A DNA stretch of 64,000 bases, taken from NCBI GenBank assembly GCA_910575275.1, contig CAJTEE010000012.1, positions 1-64,000 of the forward strand, given 5' to 3'. The notes below the pieces were generated by a model, which worked only from the letters and a program-made list of their open reading frames with translations, made no database searches and was not told the DNA's origin. Each line of letters opens with the position of its first letter. Position 1 is the first letter of the stretch. This stretch comes from Lachnospiraceae bacterium (GTDB taxonomy: Bacteria; Bacillota; Clostridia; Lachnospirales; Lachnospiraceae). The position numbers and the translations under genes were made by a program. Shown here piece by piece: positions 43,552-51,957 of the stretch.

Positions 43552-44405
43552 TCTTCCACCTCCATGCCCAATACGCGGCCCTGTTCCCGAAGCTCTGCCA
43601 TGACCTGTTCCCGGAGCGAATCCGGAAATCCGATGCAGTGATTGTTGGCCATTTCCATAATGCAGCGAGCGCCCTGTCCCTTTACGGTATCCAAAACGAT
43701 CATGGCGGGCTTTCCATCCGCCGTCTCTACGGCTCGAAGAACAGCCTCCTGGATTTCCAGAACGTCTGCACCGTTTACCTTGCATGCATCCCAGCCAAAC
43801 GCCTGATATTTAGCGACCGGATCCCCGAGGGCCATGACCTCGTCGTTGGTGCCGTCGATCTGCATTTTATTCCAGTCCAAAAACGCGATCAGGTTGTCCA
43901 GCTTATAGTGCGCGGCGAACTGCGCGGCCTCCCAGATCTGCCCCTCCGCGGATTCCCCGTCGCCGGTTACACAAAAAACCCGCTGATCCCGGCCGGTGAT
44001 CTTGGCGCTTAATGCGGCTCCGCAGGCCAGAGAAAGGCCCTGTCCTAAGCTTCCGGTCGTCGCGTCCACACCCGGCACCTTGTTTCTGTCGCAGTGTCCC
44101 GGAAGCAGATTGTTAGTCTTGTTTAAGTTTTCCAGCCGGTCGGACGAAAAAAATCCCTTCAGGGCCAGTGTGGCGTACAGGGCCGGGCCGGCATGCCCCT
44201 TGGAAACGATCATGAAATCGCGGTCCGCCCACCGCGGTTCCTCCGTTTTCACACGCATAAAGTCGGAATAGACGACAGCCATCAGCTCCGCCAGATCCAG
44301 AGAACCGCCGATATGCCCGCCGTGGTTTGACGAGATCGCGCGGATGATGCCCAGGCGGATCTGCCAGGCGGTCTGCTCCAACTGTGTTCTTGCACTCATT
44401 CTCAT
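43548..44405 (-). CDS. Transketolase N-terminal subunit (pair B)
   Basis: 285 residues. TPP motif 'CVTGDGESAEGQIWEAA' with 'FLDWNKMQIDG'; N-terminal 'SSNHGGHIGGSLDLAELMAV' contributes His residues. It ends in GAAGATTGA, whose last four bases contain the TTG start of its partner. With 42583-43551 it makes a second complete split transketolase in the same operon, immediately downstream of rfbH (1-base gap). A two-carbon transfer onto a CDP-4-keto-3,6-dideoxy sugar is a plausible but unproved role. Confidence 0.9.
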   Translation of the reverse strand: MRMSARTQLEQTAWQIRLGIIRAISSNHGGHIGGSLDLAELMAVVYSDFMRVKTEEPRWADRDFMIVSKGHAGPALYATLALKGFFSSDRLENLNKTNNLLPGHCDRNKVPGVDATTGSLGQGLSLACGAALSAKITGRDQRVFCVTGDGESAEGQIWEAAQFAAHYKLDNLIAFLDWNKMQIDGTNDEVMALGDPVAKYQAFGWDACKVNGADVLEIQEAVLRAVETADGKPAMIVLDTVKGQGARCIMEMANNHCIGFPDSLREQVMAELREQGRVLGMEVED

Positions 44406-44406
44406 A

Positions 44407-45756
44407 TCAGCAGCTCCCTTCTGCGGCTTCTCTGATTATTTTCGCCATGTAATCGATCTCTCTATCGGCCATACCGGGGTACACGCCGACCCAGAAGGTA
44501 TGGTTCATGATAAAGTCCGTATGCTCCAGCGTTCCTGCGACACGGTAGGCCCCGGTGCCGCGGATCGAATCGAAGCAGGGATGCCGGATCAGATTGCCGC
44601 TGAACAAAAGCCGGGTCTGGATATTGTGAGACTCGATGTAGCGGGTCATATCGTTTCGTTTTAATCCGCTCTCGGGACGAACGGAGATGAGGAACCCAAA
44701 CCAGGAAGGAACGCTGTCCGCCGCAGGCTCGGGAAGAATCAGCTTGTCGGTAACGGGCTCCAGGGCCGCGCGCAGCCGGCTCCAGTTATGGCGTCTTCGC
44801 TCGATAAAAGACGGAAATTTTTTCAACTGTTCACAGCCGATGGCCGCCTGCATATCCGTCACCTTCAGATTGTAGCCGAAATGACTGTATACATATTTGT
44901 GGTCGTACCCTGCCGGCAGCTCGCCGTATTGTCCGTCAAAACGATGGCCGCAGAAATTGTCATGTCCGGACGGGCAGACACAGTCGCGCCCCCAGTCCCT
45001 AAAGCTCTTAATCAGGCGGTTCAGCAGGGAATCGTTCGTATACACGCAGCCCCCCTCTCCCATCGTCATGTGGTGCGGCGGATAAAAGCTACTTGTGCCG
45101 ATGTCGCCCCAGGCGCCCGTGTAGCGGGTTTCTTTGCCGATCGTGTACCGGGTTCCCAACGCATCACAGTTATCCTCCACCAGCCATATATGATATTTGT
45201 CACAAAACGCCTTGACGGCAGCTATGTCAAACGGATTCCCCAGCGTATGCGCGATCATGACGGCCTTTGTCTTATCACTTCTGGCCGCCTCCAGCCTGGA
45301 AACGTCAATGTTATATTGCGGAACGGTAACATCGACAAAAACCGGTACCGCGCCGTACTGCAGCGCCGGCGTGACCGTTGTCGGGAAGCCACAGGCAACC
45401 GTAATGATCTCGTCTCCCTTTTTGATCCGGCGTTCCCCCAGCTCCGGGGCCGTCAATGCCATAAACGCGAGCAGATTCGCGGAAGAACCGCTGTTCACGA
45501 GGCTGGCATAGCGGACGCCAAGCCAGTCGGCAAATCTTTTCTCAAATTCATCGGCGAATCTTCCGGTTGTCAGCCAGAAATCCAGCATGGAATCCGTCAA
45601 TGCACACATTTCCTTCTCATCAAAAACACGGGAGGCATAAGAGATGCGGTCTCCCGGCTTGAACTCCGGCTTATTTTCCTTAAAGTCATGATAATAGTCC
45701 GCTACCAGCGCTTTAATCTGTTCACGGGCCTCATTTTCGTTCTTCCAAGTAGGCAT
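44407..45756 (-). CDS. rfbH: CDP-4-dehydro-6-deoxyglucose 3-dehydratase (E1)
   Basis: 449 residues, PLP/PMP aminotransferase fold with an iron-sulfur cluster. It removes the C3 hydroxyl in making 3,6-dideoxyhexoses. The usual PLP lysine is replaced by His in 'SFYPPHHMTMGEGG', the hallmark of E1 (and ColD), which makes it a dehydratase. The cluster ligands are visible as C-x-C-x7-C in 'RDCVCPSGHDNFCG', with an upstream Cys in 'EDNCDALG'. I placed the start at ATG 45756 after GGGAGGAATGAC rather than at 45798. No E3 reductase (ddhD/ascD) gene is present in the window. Confidence 0.93.
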   Translation of the reverse strand: MPTWKNENEAREQIKALVADYYHDFKENKPEFKPGDRISYASRVFDEKEMCALTDSMLDFWLTTGRFADEFEKRFADWLGVRYASLVNSGSSANLLAFMALTAPELGERRIKKGDEIITVACGFPTTVTPALQYGAVPVFVDVTVPQYNIDVSRLEAARSDKTKAVMIAHTLGNPFDIAAVKAFCDKYHIWLVEDNCDALGTRYTIGKETRYTGAWGDIGTSSFYPPHHMTMGEGGCVYTNDSLLNRLIKSFRDWGRDCVCPSGHDNFCGHRFDGQYGELPAGYDHKYVYSHFGYNLKVTDMQAAIGCEQLKKFPSFIERRRHNWSRLRAALEPVTDKLILPEPAADSVPSWFGFLISVRPESGLKRNDMTRYIESHNIQTRLLFSGNLIRHPCFDSIRGTGAYRVAGTLEHTDFIMNHTFWVGVYPGMADREIDYMAKIIREAAEGSC

Positions 45757-45757
45757 G

Positions 45758-46309
45758 TCATTCCTCCCGATTTTTTCTCCAGGCAGATAAAATATCAAAG
45801 TACACCTCCTGAATCTTCATGAAATCGTCAGGCAGTGTATCAAACCATTTCAAGTATCCATTGTCATCCTCGCCAAGGCCGTGATTGTCGATCCAGTGCT
45901 CACCCGGAAGCCGGCAGCGAAACAGGATCGCAACATTATGTCCGCGCTCCCGCGGATACGCCTGTGACGGATTGGGGCCGCGGATGACATTTCGGACTGC
46001 AACGGGGTTTCGATCGTAACAGACTTCGCAGCCTAATTCCTTTCTGGCGGTCTCTTGGATTCTTGTGTCAAACTCCTCCCCATAACGCATGCAGCCCCCT
46101 GGGATATGCCAGCTTTTTTGAAAAAAGGGATCATTTCGGCGCGCGAGGAGGATCTGATTTTTTTCATTTATCACCAAAAGATCCACATTGGGCAGCGGAA
46201 CCAGCGAGGAGACAAGCAGAAACAACGGCTGTGGAAGGCCCTGCTTCGGGTCAATCGCGGCATTTCGCAGAAGTTCGACTGCCTGCATCAGCTCTTTTCC
46301 CGGCTCCAT
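45758..46309 (-). CDS. Nudix hydrolase, GDP-mannose mannosyl hydrolase-like (2)
   Basis: 183 residues. 'WHIPGGCMRYGEEFDTRIQ' followed by 'ETARKELGCEV' is the Nudix box. As in the paralogue at 33583-34140, the first Arg-Glu of the classical box is changed, a feature of GDP-mannose mannosyl hydrolases. N-terminal 'PLFLLVSSLVPLPNVDLLVI' is shared too. It lies between rfbG (22-base overlap) and rfbH. It may act on a sugar nucleotide of the cluster, possibly as pool control. Confidence 0.82.
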   Translation of the reverse strand: MEPGKELMQAVELLRNAAIDPKQGLPQPLFLLVSSLVPLPNVDLLVINEKNQILLARRNDPFFQKSWHIPGGCMRYGEEFDTRIQETARKELGCEVCYDRNPVAVRNVIRGPNPSQAYPRERGHNVAILFRCRLPGEHWIDNHGLGEDDNGYLKWFDTLPDDFMKIQEVYFDILSAWRKNREE

Positions 46310-47370
46310 CCCATCTCTCCTGTCTCAAAATAGCGGATCTCCTGATCCATTTCCACCGGGATATTGCCGCCCTCCAGCCAGATTTTTCCAAAACGGCATA
46401 CCATCTCCATACATTCGGCAATGTGCCAGCGGGGGCTCCATCCGAAAACGGATTTTAGCTTACTACAGTCCAGCTTTAAAAAATTCGCCTCGTGAGGAGC
46501 GTTTTCCTCGGCCCGGTTCTCCCATCGCGCCCCCGGCCCCCAGGTCCTGCAAAACAGATCCACCAGCTCTCCGGTCGTCACGCAGTCACAGTCATCCGGT
46601 CCCACATTGTAACAGCCGGCGTATGTTTTGTCCTCATACTGCCGTCTTGCGATCATCAGATAGGCCGCCAACGGTTCCAGGACATGCTGATACGGTCTGG
46701 TGGAATAAGGGTTGCGGACGCCGATCGTCTCCCCGCCTGCCACGGCTCTGACACAGTCTGGAATTATGCGGTCCGCAGCGAAATCTCCGCCGCCGATCAC
46801 ATTGCCGGCGCGGGCGGTTGAAACAGCGGCCTGCCCTTCGGCAAAAAAGCTGTTGACATAGCAGTGGGTCGCCAGCTCGGAGCAGCTTTTACTGTTAGAA
46901 TAAGGATCAAAGCCGTCAAGCGGCTCGCATTCCCGGTATCCCCAGACCCATTCGTTGTTATGATAAACCTTGTCGGTCGTCACATTCAGAACGCTTTTGA
47001 CACAAGGGTTCAGACGGACGCACTCCAGCAGATTTACGGTTCCCATCACGTTGGTTTCATAGGTATAGCGGGGATTTTGATAGCTCTCCCGCACAATGGG
47101 CTGTGCCGCCAGATGAAATACAATCTCCGGCCCGGCATCCCGAAAGCACACCTGGAGCCGGTCAAAGTCTCGTATATCGCCGATGATGCTGACCATATTT
47201 CCCACAAGGCCGGACCGCTCAAACAGGTTCGGCGTAGCCGGCGCAGGCAGGCTGTAGCCGGTTACAAGGGCTCCGGCATTGACGAGCATACGGCAGAGCC
47301 ATGTTCCTTTAAAGCCGGTGTGCCCGGTTACAAGCACCCGTTTTCCGTTGTAAAAATTCGTGTTCAGCAT
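46288..47370 (-). CDS. rfbG: CDP-glucose 4,6-dehydratase
   Basis: 360 residues, extended SDR. 'RVLVTGHTGFKGTWLCRMLV' is the characteristic NAD-binding start of RfbG/DdhB (T-G-H-T-G-F-K-G), then 'FHLAAQPIVRESY', 'VTTDKVYHNNEWVWGYRE' with catalytic Thr-Asp-Lys, and 'DPYSNSKSCSELAT' with Y-x3-K. It converts CDP-glucose to CDP-4-keto-6-deoxyglucose, the substrate of RfbH. It overlaps rfbF by 7 bases and the Nudix gene by 22. Confidence 0.95.
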   Translation of the reverse strand: MLNTNFYNGKRVLVTGHTGFKGTWLCRMLVNAGALVTGYSLPAPATPNLFERSGLVGNMVSIIGDIRDFDRLQVCFRDAGPEIVFHLAAQPIVRESYQNPRYTYETNVMGTVNLLECVRLNPCVKSVLNVTTDKVYHNNEWVWGYRECEPLDGFDPYSNSKSCSELATHCYVNSFFAEGQAAVSTARAGNVIGGGDFAADRIIPDCVRAVAGGETIGVRNPYSTRPYQHVLEPLAAYLMIARRQYEDKTYAGCYNVGPDDCDCVTTGELVDLFCRTWGPGARWENRAEENAPHEANFLKLDCSKLKSVFGWSPRWHIAECMEMVCRFGKIWLEGGNIPVEMDQEIRYFETGEMGWSREKS

Positions 47371-48146
47371 TCGTCATTCCACACCTTCCAGGGCGCATTC
47401 CCGGACGCCCACATTTCCTCAAGCTGGGTCCGGTCGCGCACGGTGTCCATGCATTTCCAGAAGCCGTCATGATGATAGGCCACAAGCTGCCTGTGCTTCG
47501 CCAGATTTTCCAGCGGTGTCTTTTCGAAAACCGTCCGATCCCCTTCGATATAGTCGAAGACCTTCGGGTCACAGACCATATAGCCGATATTGATTCGGTT
47601 GCCGTCGTTCTCGTTTTTTTCCCGAAAGCCGGTAATGATTCCATCCTCCCCGGCGTCGAGCACGCCGAACTGCTGCCCGACGTTATAGGAGGAGATCGTC
47701 ATGATCCTCCCGTGTGCCTTATGAAAGGCCTCAAGCTCTTTCAGATTGATATTGGAAACGCCGTCGCCGTATGTAAGCATGAACGGCTGGCCATTCACAT
47801 AGTCCTTGATCCGTTTGATCCTGCCGCCGGTCATGGTATTCAGACCGGTATCGATCACGGAAACGTTCCAGGGCTCGGAATGATTCGAGTGAACCTTCAT
47901 CTGATTGGTGCGCAAATCAAAGCTCACATCCGAATTATGCAGGTAATAGTCGAAAAAATACTGCTTGATCACATCCTGCCTGTAACCGGCGCAGATGACA
48001 AAATCATTGTATCCATAATAGGAATACAGCTTCATAATATGCCACAGGATTGGTTTCCCGGCGATTTCTACCATGGGCTTGGGCTTAAACTGGCTTTCCT
48101 CCGAGATTCGGGTCCCGAGTCCGCCAGCCAAAATGACAACCTTCAT
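47364..48146 (-). CDS. rfbF: Glucose-1-phosphate cytidylyltransferase
   Basis: 260 residues. 'KVVILAGGLGTRISEESQFK' is the nucleotidyltransferase signature with the extra residues typical of the cytidylyl enzymes, then 'PKPMVEIAGKPILWHIMKLY' and 'MLTYGDGVSNI' (metal-binding Asp). It makes CDP-glucose from CTP and glucose 1-phosphate, the first step of the CDP-3,6-dideoxyhexose route, followed by rfbG and rfbH in order. Confidence 0.96.
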   Translation of the reverse strand: MKVVILAGGLGTRISEESQFKPKPMVEIAGKPILWHIMKLYSYYGYNDFVICAGYRQDVIKQYFFDYYLHNSDVSFDLRTNQMKVHSNHSEPWNVSVIDTGLNTMTGGRIKRIKDYVNGQPFMLTYGDGVSNINLKELEAFHKAHGRIMTISSYNVGQQFGVLDAGEDGIITGFREKNENDGNRINIGYMVCDPKVFDYIEGDRTVFEKTPLENLAKHRQLVAYHHDGFWKCMDTVRDRTQLEEMWASGNAPWKVWNDEC

Positions 48147-48173
48147 CTTCCAATTCTCCTTCGTTGACTATGT

Positions 48174-48938
48174 TTAATCTTGTAATGAAGCCATATAGGC
48201 GCTGCAGACCGCATCCGCCCTTCCGGCCTGCCAGACGGCCCCTTTATGGAGCCATAAGGCGTTGGTGCAGATTCCCTGGACGGATTCGATCGAGTGCGAC
48301 ACATACAAAAGCGTTGTTCCTGCCTCGCGCATTTCCCTCATCCGGCGTTCGCATTTCTGCTGAAAGGAATAGTCCCCGACAGCCAATACCTCGTCTACGA
48401 TCAGGATATCCGGCCGCACCACAGTCGCAATCGAAAAACCCAGTCTGGCCGCCATGCCGGAGGAATAATTTTTGATCGGCATGTCCAGAAAGTCGTGCAG
48501 CTCCGCAAAGTCCACGATTTCGTCGAAATGCTCCTGCATGTATTGGCGGTTGTATCCAAGGACAGCCCCGTTCAGGAATATATTTTCCTTGGCGGTTAAG
48601 TCGCCGTCGAAGCCGGCTCCCAGCTCAATCAACGGGGCAATGCTGCCCGAAATCTTCACCTCACCGCGGTACGGCTTTAAAATTCCACAGATCAGCTTCA
48701 AGAGCGTGGATTTTCCGGAACCGTTTGTGCCGATGATTCCCCATGATTCGCCGCGTCGTACCGTGAAGTTCACATTCTGCAGAGCCAAAAATTCCTGAAA
48801 CATGAGCTGACGCTTCATAAGCTTTACAAAATATTCCTTCAGATTGTCGATCCGCTCCGAGGCCATGTTGAAACGCACGGTGGCATCGGATACCTGAATG
48901 ACAACCTCCCTCTGACGTTTCAGAGCTTTCTTCTTCAT
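48174..48938 (-). CDS. Polysaccharide ABC exporter ATP-binding protein of cluster 2
   Basis: 254 residues. Walker A GTNGSGKST, signature 'NYSSGMAARLGFSIA', Walker B 'ILIVDEVLAVGD', H-loop 'LLYVSHSIES'. It is highly similar to the cluster 1 ATPase (26048-26800), including identical 20-residue blocks, but differs in the C-terminal 40 residues and also lacks a chain-end-binding domain. The dedicated exporter implies that cluster 2 makes its own polysaccharide, not just a modification of that from cluster 1. Confidence 0.93.
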   Translation of the reverse strand: MKKKALKRQREVVIQVSDATVRFNMASERIDNLKEYFVKLMKRQLMFQEFLALQNVNFTVRRGESWGIIGTNGSGKSTLLKLICGILKPYRGEVKISGSIAPLIELGAGFDGDLTAKENIFLNGAVLGYNRQYMQEHFDEIVDFAELHDFLDMPIKNYSSGMAARLGFSIATVVRPDILIVDEVLAVGDYSFQQKCERRMREMREAGTTLLYVSHSIESVQGICTNALWLHKGAVWQAGRADAVCSAYMASLQD

Positions 48939-48950
48939 AAATACCCTCGA

Positions 48951-49739
48951 TTATATATACAAAATAAATTTGTCCTGCGTCTTTGCAAAGCAGCCTGCGC
49001 CGATCCCGAAAACCGCGAGCGCGATCAGACTTCCCTTGATGACAGACTGCGGATCAGGGAACTGCTCATATAAAACAATCTGGCGAAACTGTGTAATGTA
49101 GCAGTACATGGGATTATATGTGGCGATCCACTTCTGCAAGTATTCCGGCAGAGCGCTCAAGGGATAAAAAATCGGCGTCAGGTACATCCATGCGGTCGTA
49201 ATGACATTGTAAATGTATTGGACATCCCGGAAAAAGACCGCGGCCTGCGCCAGAAACATTCCCATCCCCAGGCAGAAAACATATATCTGCAGGAGGACAA
49301 ACGGGAGCAGGAAAAACAGTGCGGTAAACCGGATCCGGCAGAAAATCAGCACAAGCGCCATGGCTCCGAGCGAAAAAACCATGTTCACCAGGGAGCTCGT
49401 TACCTTTGCGGCCGTAAAAACATATTTGGGGACATACGTCTTTTTCAGCAGGGCGGCGTTTCCGGTAATCGAAAAAATCGCCTGCGTGGTCGATTCTGTC
49501 AAAAAGCCATACAGGGTCTGTCCGATAATCAGATAGACCGGATAGTTGACAATATCAAAGCGAAACATATTGGAAAAAACAAGATACATGACGACCATGG
49601 TCATTAATGGATTTAAAATGCTCCAGACATATCCCAGGAAGCTCCTCCTGTATTTCAGCTTAATGTCCCTGCTGACAAGCTCCGCCAGCAGATCCCGGTA
49701 ATTCCAAAAGGTTGTAAGCCTTTGTTTCCAAATACCCAT
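48951..49739 (-). CDS. Polysaccharide ABC exporter permease of cluster 2
   Basis: 262 residues with six membrane segments. 'LVSRDIKLKYRRSFLGYVWS' and 'ILNPLMTMVVMYLVFSNMF' are the ABC-2 exporter hallmark. I set the start at ATG 49739, 5 bases after the stop of the glycosyltransferase gene, because the longer frame to 49829 overlaps that gene and has no family-like residues. It is paralogous to the permease at 26817-27605. Confidence 0.92.
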   Translation of the reverse strand: MGIWKQRLTTFWNYRDLLAELVSRDIKLKYRRSFLGYVWSILNPLMTMVVMYLVFSNMFRFDIVNYPVYLIIGQTLYGFLTESTTQAIFSITGNAALLKKTYVPKYVFTAAKVTSSLVNMVFSLGAMALVLIFCRIRFTALFFLLPFVLLQIYVFCLGMGMFLAQAAVFFRDVQYIYNVITTAWMYLTPIFYPLSALPEYLQKWIATYNPMYCYITQFRQIVLYEQFPDPQSVIKGSLIALAVFGIGAGCFAKTQDKFILYI

Positions 49740-49743
49740 TTCT

Positions 49744-50784
49744 CTATTCCTTTTCAATCCTATGCGACCTGCGCAGTATGCCGTACAACCTGGAGTCAAG
49801 CAGGGACCGGTACGCCCTCTCCGGGACATGCAGGCGGCTCATAAGGACATACAGCTTATATTTACGGAAAATCCTTCGGTAAATCTCCGGACTGATTTCC
49901 GCGAGTATACGGGTATATTGCCCCGCCTGCCTGCGTCCCTCCACTCTGTTCTTCATCAGAATACACGCTGCCACATAATAGCTTAAAATCACGCTCTCTG
50001 TTTTCTTATATAAAAATTCCCCTGCCGCCGGAGATAACTCCTCATGCTTTCTCCGATACAGCAGCATATCCTTTGTCACTCGCTCCACATGGGCGAGCCG
50101 CCGGATCCGGTTTCTTACAGACACACTCTGCTCCGGATCTCCGACCCGATACTGGTACAGAAATAATTTTAAGGGCCAAACCGATGCGGCATGGCAGCAT
50201 GGGATGGACGCAAATTCCTGGTCTTCATAGTAAATGTTTTCCGGAAGCTTATGTCCAAATTTTCTATAAAAATCTGTCCGATAGGTAATCCCATGGAATG
50301 TCAGACAGTGTTTAAACGCATTCCATTCTTTTGTGATTTCTTCCAGGGAGTATGACCTCTCATAGCCCGCGCAGTACATCCGCCAGACGCTTTGGCTCCC
50401 ATCCTCTATATGGATCTGATGAAAAGGGGTAAGGACGACATCTGCCTCACATCCTCTCAGCTTTTCAACAAACAGCGGCAGATTCTCTTTTATAATCCAG
50501 TCATCCGCGTCGATCACCTTAAAATATTTCCCGGAAGCGATCCTCGCCCCCGCGTTAATGGCGGAGCCATGCCCTCCGTTCTCTTTTTGCAGGAGACGGT
50601 ACATGTCCGGATCCCGTGCCATGTATCCCCGCGCAATCTCTGCCGTCCGGTCTGTGGAGCCGTCGTCCACAATGAGGACCTCCACCTCGTCCCGCACGGC
50701 CGGGCACCAAAACGCTTCCAGACATTTACACAGATAGGGCTCCACGTTATAAGATGGAATAATAAAAGAAATGACCTTGCTCAT
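49744..50784 (-). CDS. Family 2 glycosyltransferase (cluster 2, c)
   Basis: 346 residues. 'ISFIIPSYNVEPYLCKCLEA', 'LIVDDGSTDRTAEIARG', 'ENGGHGSAINAG' and 'YFKVIDADDWI' (D-A-D-D) define a GT-A family 2 enzyme of the capsule/teichoic type. It is paralogous to the next gene upstream, 50806-51957, with about the same motif spacing, but has no insertion after the DADDW motif. Confidence 0.88.
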   Translation of the reverse strand: MSKVISFIIPSYNVEPYLCKCLEAFWCPAVRDEVEVLIVDDGSTDRTAEIARGYMARDPDMYRLLQKENGGHGSAINAGARIASGKYFKVIDADDWIIKENLPLFVEKLRGCEADVVLTPFHQIHIEDGSQSVWRMYCAGYERSYSLEEITKEWNAFKHCLTFHGITYRTDFYRKFGHKLPENIYYEDQEFASIPCCHAASVWPLKLFLYQYRVGDPEQSVSVRNRIRRLAHVERVTKDMLLYRRKHEELSPAAGEFLYKKTESVILSYYVAACILMKNRVEGRRQAGQYTRILAEISPEIYRRIFRKYKLYVLMSRLHVPERAYRSLLDSRLYGILRRSHRIEKE

Positions 50785-50805
50785 GCCTGTTCTCCTCTGC
50801 GCTGC

Positions 50806-51957
50806 TTATAAATAAATCCTCCGCGTCAAGGCCCCCAACAGAGGAAACAACCGGTATCCCGTCGCTCTTAAAGCGGTAATCGCCGGATGCGTATTGGCCT
50901 TATAAACGGCCGGATACTCCGTCTTCAGCCTCGTATCAAACGCACGCCACTCCCACGCCCTGTGGGCCGTCTTCGGACAGCTTAACAGGATCTTCGCCTT
51001 CCCCGCCGCCATCCGCGCGATCATCGACGCAATATACTGTCTTTTGGCCTCCGAGCAGGGAATTTTTGTCCCCAGCCCGGCATAGAACTTCAGCAGCGAC
51101 CGGATTACCCGGTCATAATTCTCCTCGTTCTTCTGCATGTTTTTGATTGCAACACTCTGTCCCTCAACCCCGATCCGGTAACGGTACACAGATTCGTCCA
51201 GAAAGCAGATCGTATGCACATACGGAATCGGGAAGGTGATGAACTCCATATCTACGTAATAGCAGTGCTCGTCAAGGCGGATTGCATGTTTCTTAAGGAG
51301 CTCTGTACGGATCGTCATATGGTGCATTTTCATGTAAATACAGCCTGCCACCTCGTCAAAGGCATACGGCTTCCCGTATAAAACTCCCTTAAACGGCTCC
51401 CCGCTCTCCGCCCGGGTCCCGGGCATACGTATGCGTATCCGCCCGATCCCCCGGCCTTTGGACATGGACGCACGCTCCGCTCCTCGTATCCCCATCACGG
51501 GTACATGCCCTGCTTGCCCTCCGGCCACACGCATATGTCCTGCCGTCTGCCCGTACTCCGAGATCCAACAAAAGCCCGTATACACAACGTCTGCGCCTGT
51601 CTCGCTTTCCACAAGCTTCTCAAGCGCCCTCACCAGCCGGCCAAACGCTTCCGTGTCCACCCAGTCATCCGCGTCCACAACCTTAAAATACGTCCCTGCC
51701 GCATGCTCGATTCCATAATTAATCCCCGAGCCATGCCCGCCGTTTTCCTTATGGAACACCCGATACGTATCCGGGTATCGCTTTGCGTACATCTCTGCAA
51801 TCGCGGCCGCCCCGTCCGTCCCGCCGTCATCAATCACCAGGATCTCCACCTTATCAAGCACCCCCGGCTCCGGAACCAAAAACGAGTCCAGACACCTCGC
51901 TATATACGACTCCGCCTGGTACATCGGCACCACAACCGATAAAATCTTATGCCTCAT
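50806..51957 (-). CDS. Family 2 glycosyltransferase (cluster 2, d) with unusual insertion
   Basis: 383 residues. 'LSVVVPMYQAESYIARCLDS', 'LVIDDGGTDGAAAIAEMY', 'ENGGHGSGINYG' and 'YFKVVDADDWVD' give a GT-A family 2 enzyme. Compared with its paralogue at 49744-50784 it has about 50 extra residues at 133-188, rich in Gly, Arg and Ala, which look like inserted DNA. The ATG at 51957 lies inside the end of the recombinase-like gene (11-base overlap), so the glycosyltransferase is translationally coupled to it and should depend on the same invertible promoter. Confidence 0.85.
   Translation of the reverse strand: MRHKILSVVVPMYQAESYIARCLDSFLVPEPGVLDKVEILVIDDGGTDGAAAIAEMYAKRYPDTYRVFHKENGGHGSGINYGIEHAAGTYFKVVDADDWVDTEAFGRLVRALEKLVESETGADVVYTGFCWISEYGQTAGHMRVAGGQAGHVPVMGIRGAERASMSKGRGIGRIRIRMPGTRAESGEPFKGVLYGKPYAFDEVAGCIYMKMHHMTIRTELLKKHAIRLDEHCYYVDMEFITFPIPYVHTICFLDESVYRYRIGVEGQSVAIKNMQKNEENYDRVIRSLLKFYAGLGTKIPCSEAKRQYIASMIARMAAGKAKILLSCPKTAHRAWEWRAFDTRLKTEYPAVYKANTHPAITALRATGYRLFPLLGALTRRIYL

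Noticed and set aside
43552-43785. N-terminal extension of the transketolase C-terminal subunit (pair B) to 43785
   Set aside because: The added residues are the wrong-phase reading of the upstream subunit gene. A TTG with GGAGGTGG and a TTGA overlap gives a family-like start at 43551.
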